Part shown: positions 5,330 through 5,424 of the stretch, piece after piece | Position numbering within the stretch: position 1 is the stretch's first letter | How the letters are laid out: the number at the start of each line of letters is the position of its first letter | Origin: an uncultured Blautia sp. | GTDB lineage: Bacteria > Bacillota > Clostridia > Lachnospirales > Lachnospiraceae | Reading direction: 5' to 3' | Length of the DNA: 5,424 nucleotides | Assembly (NCBI GenBank): GCA_934424575.1 | Contig: CAKRXU010000071.1 | Location: 1-5,424 of the forward strand | Notes under the pieces: model-generated | Told to the model about the DNA's origin: nothing | Databases searched by the model: none | The model's input: the letters and a program-made list of their open reading frames with translations, nothing else | Program-made: the position numbers and the translations under genes

Positions 5330-5424
5330 TCCCCACAGCTAAAGCAAGGGGATTCTTGCTTCTACCACTACTGCATTGGTGAATACCTTACGGTACTGCA
5401 ATGTCTTACACAGTGTCCACAAGC
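5323..5424 (-). mobile_element. IS200/IS605-family right end (partial element)
   Basis: On the minus strand, CCCC (5351-5348) and GGGG (5334-5331) form the stem of a subterminal hairpin with GC/GC and a UUUA loop inside, followed by GAGTGTCAA. This is the usual form of IS200/IS605 right ends in clostridia, which carry a subterminal hairpin and a short cleavage motif such as TCAA instead of terminal inverted repeats. I place the boundary after TCAA (5326-5323). The rest of the element lies beyond 5424. No target duplication is expected for this family. Confidence 0.55.
5323..5424 (-). ncRNA. Likely omega RNA (TnpB guide RNA) scaffold region
   Basis: TnpB-bearing IS200/IS605 elements make an omega RNA from the tnpB 3' end and right end, with the guide read from the adjoining flank. 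Here the stretch can form several minus-strand hairpins: UACC-GUAA-GGUA with a GNRA-type loop (5395-5384), ACCA/UGGU (5380-5364), and the CCCC/GGGG hairpin (5351-5331). The guide would begin at 5322 and run toward lower coordinates. This follows from element type and hairpin density; no covariance model was run. Confidence 0.4.
5368..5424 (-). CDS. tnpB: TnpB transposon-encoded nuclease, extreme C-terminus (partial)
   Basis: The minus frame starting at 5424 reads ACGHCVRHCSTVRYSPMQ then TAG (5370-5368). The ACGxxVR pattern resembles the tail of many IS605-group TnpB proteins, just past the second zinc-ribbon half. A second frame remains open to TAG at 5341-5339 and ends AVVVEARIPLL, which also looks like a TnpB tail. 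The two halves in different frames may mean a small frameshift near 5370-5380, or simply sequence conserved as omega RNA rather than protein. Catalytic residues lie outside the window. Confidence 0.35.
   Translation of the reverse strand, partial: ACGHCVRHCSTVRYSPMQ

Noticed and set aside
1..5424. CRISPR array, tRNA or rRNA genes
   Set aside because: No regularly spaced direct repeats, cloverleaf-like sequence or rRNA signature was seen on either strand.

Overview
The window looks like a chromosomal accessory region of a low-to-moderate-GC anaerobic Firmicute, most likely a gut Lachnospiraceae-type clostridium. This rests on the AGGAGG-type ribosome sites, AT-rich leaders, oxygen-sensitive Fe-S flavoproteins and a clostridial-style IS200/IS605 end. 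It is inferred from style, not from a database match. All credible genes lie on the minus strand, so the biological order runs from high to low coordinates.

Region by region, in transcription order. (1) 5424-5323 is the right end of an IS200/IS605-family (TnpB-type) element, with a scrap of the tnpB 3' end and the hairpin-rich DNA that usually encodes its omega RNA. (2) 5322-5024 is an open frame starting right at the element boundary. It is probably the C-terminal remnant of a larger gene cut by the insertion, followed by a terminator-like hairpin near 4970. (3) 4904-4791 is a regulatory leader with a 19-bp palindrome, a promoter candidate, a possible ANTAR-type RNA hairpin and a terminator-like hairpin. 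(4) 4777-1355 is a tight four-gene operon: plant-type [2Fe-2S] protein, FAD/NAD(P)-type oxidoreductase with a bacterial-ferredoxin domain, BFD-like [2Fe-2S] protein, and DAO-family FAD oxidoreductase. (5) 1348-1139 is a second leader with the same 19-bp palindrome and a homologous hairpin. (6) 1138-5 is an ornithine cyclodeaminase/mu-crystallin-family protein.

The four operon products match the parts of dye-linked amino/imino-acid dehydrogenases (HcnABC hydrogen cyanide synthase, octopine/nopaline oxidase, D-hydroxyproline dehydrogenase, archaeal L-proline dehydrogenase). Here the BFD domain is a separate subunit and the middle flavoprotein carries ferredoxin clusters instead. The likely job is oxidation of an amino acid, imino acid, opine or amine, with electrons passing through several Fe-S centres. 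The ornithine cyclodeaminase-like protein, under an apparently identical control leader, probably acts on the same substrate or on its imine product. The substrate cannot be read from the sequence.

The most interesting signal is regulatory. Two separate transcription units carry an identical 19-bp palindrome and terminator hairpins that match in length and position, with compensatory base-pair changes. Each hairpin overlaps a small alternative hairpin whose hexaloop fits the ANTAR rule (A at position 1, G at position 4). This suggests a two-layer co-regulated module: DNA operator plus transcription antitermination.
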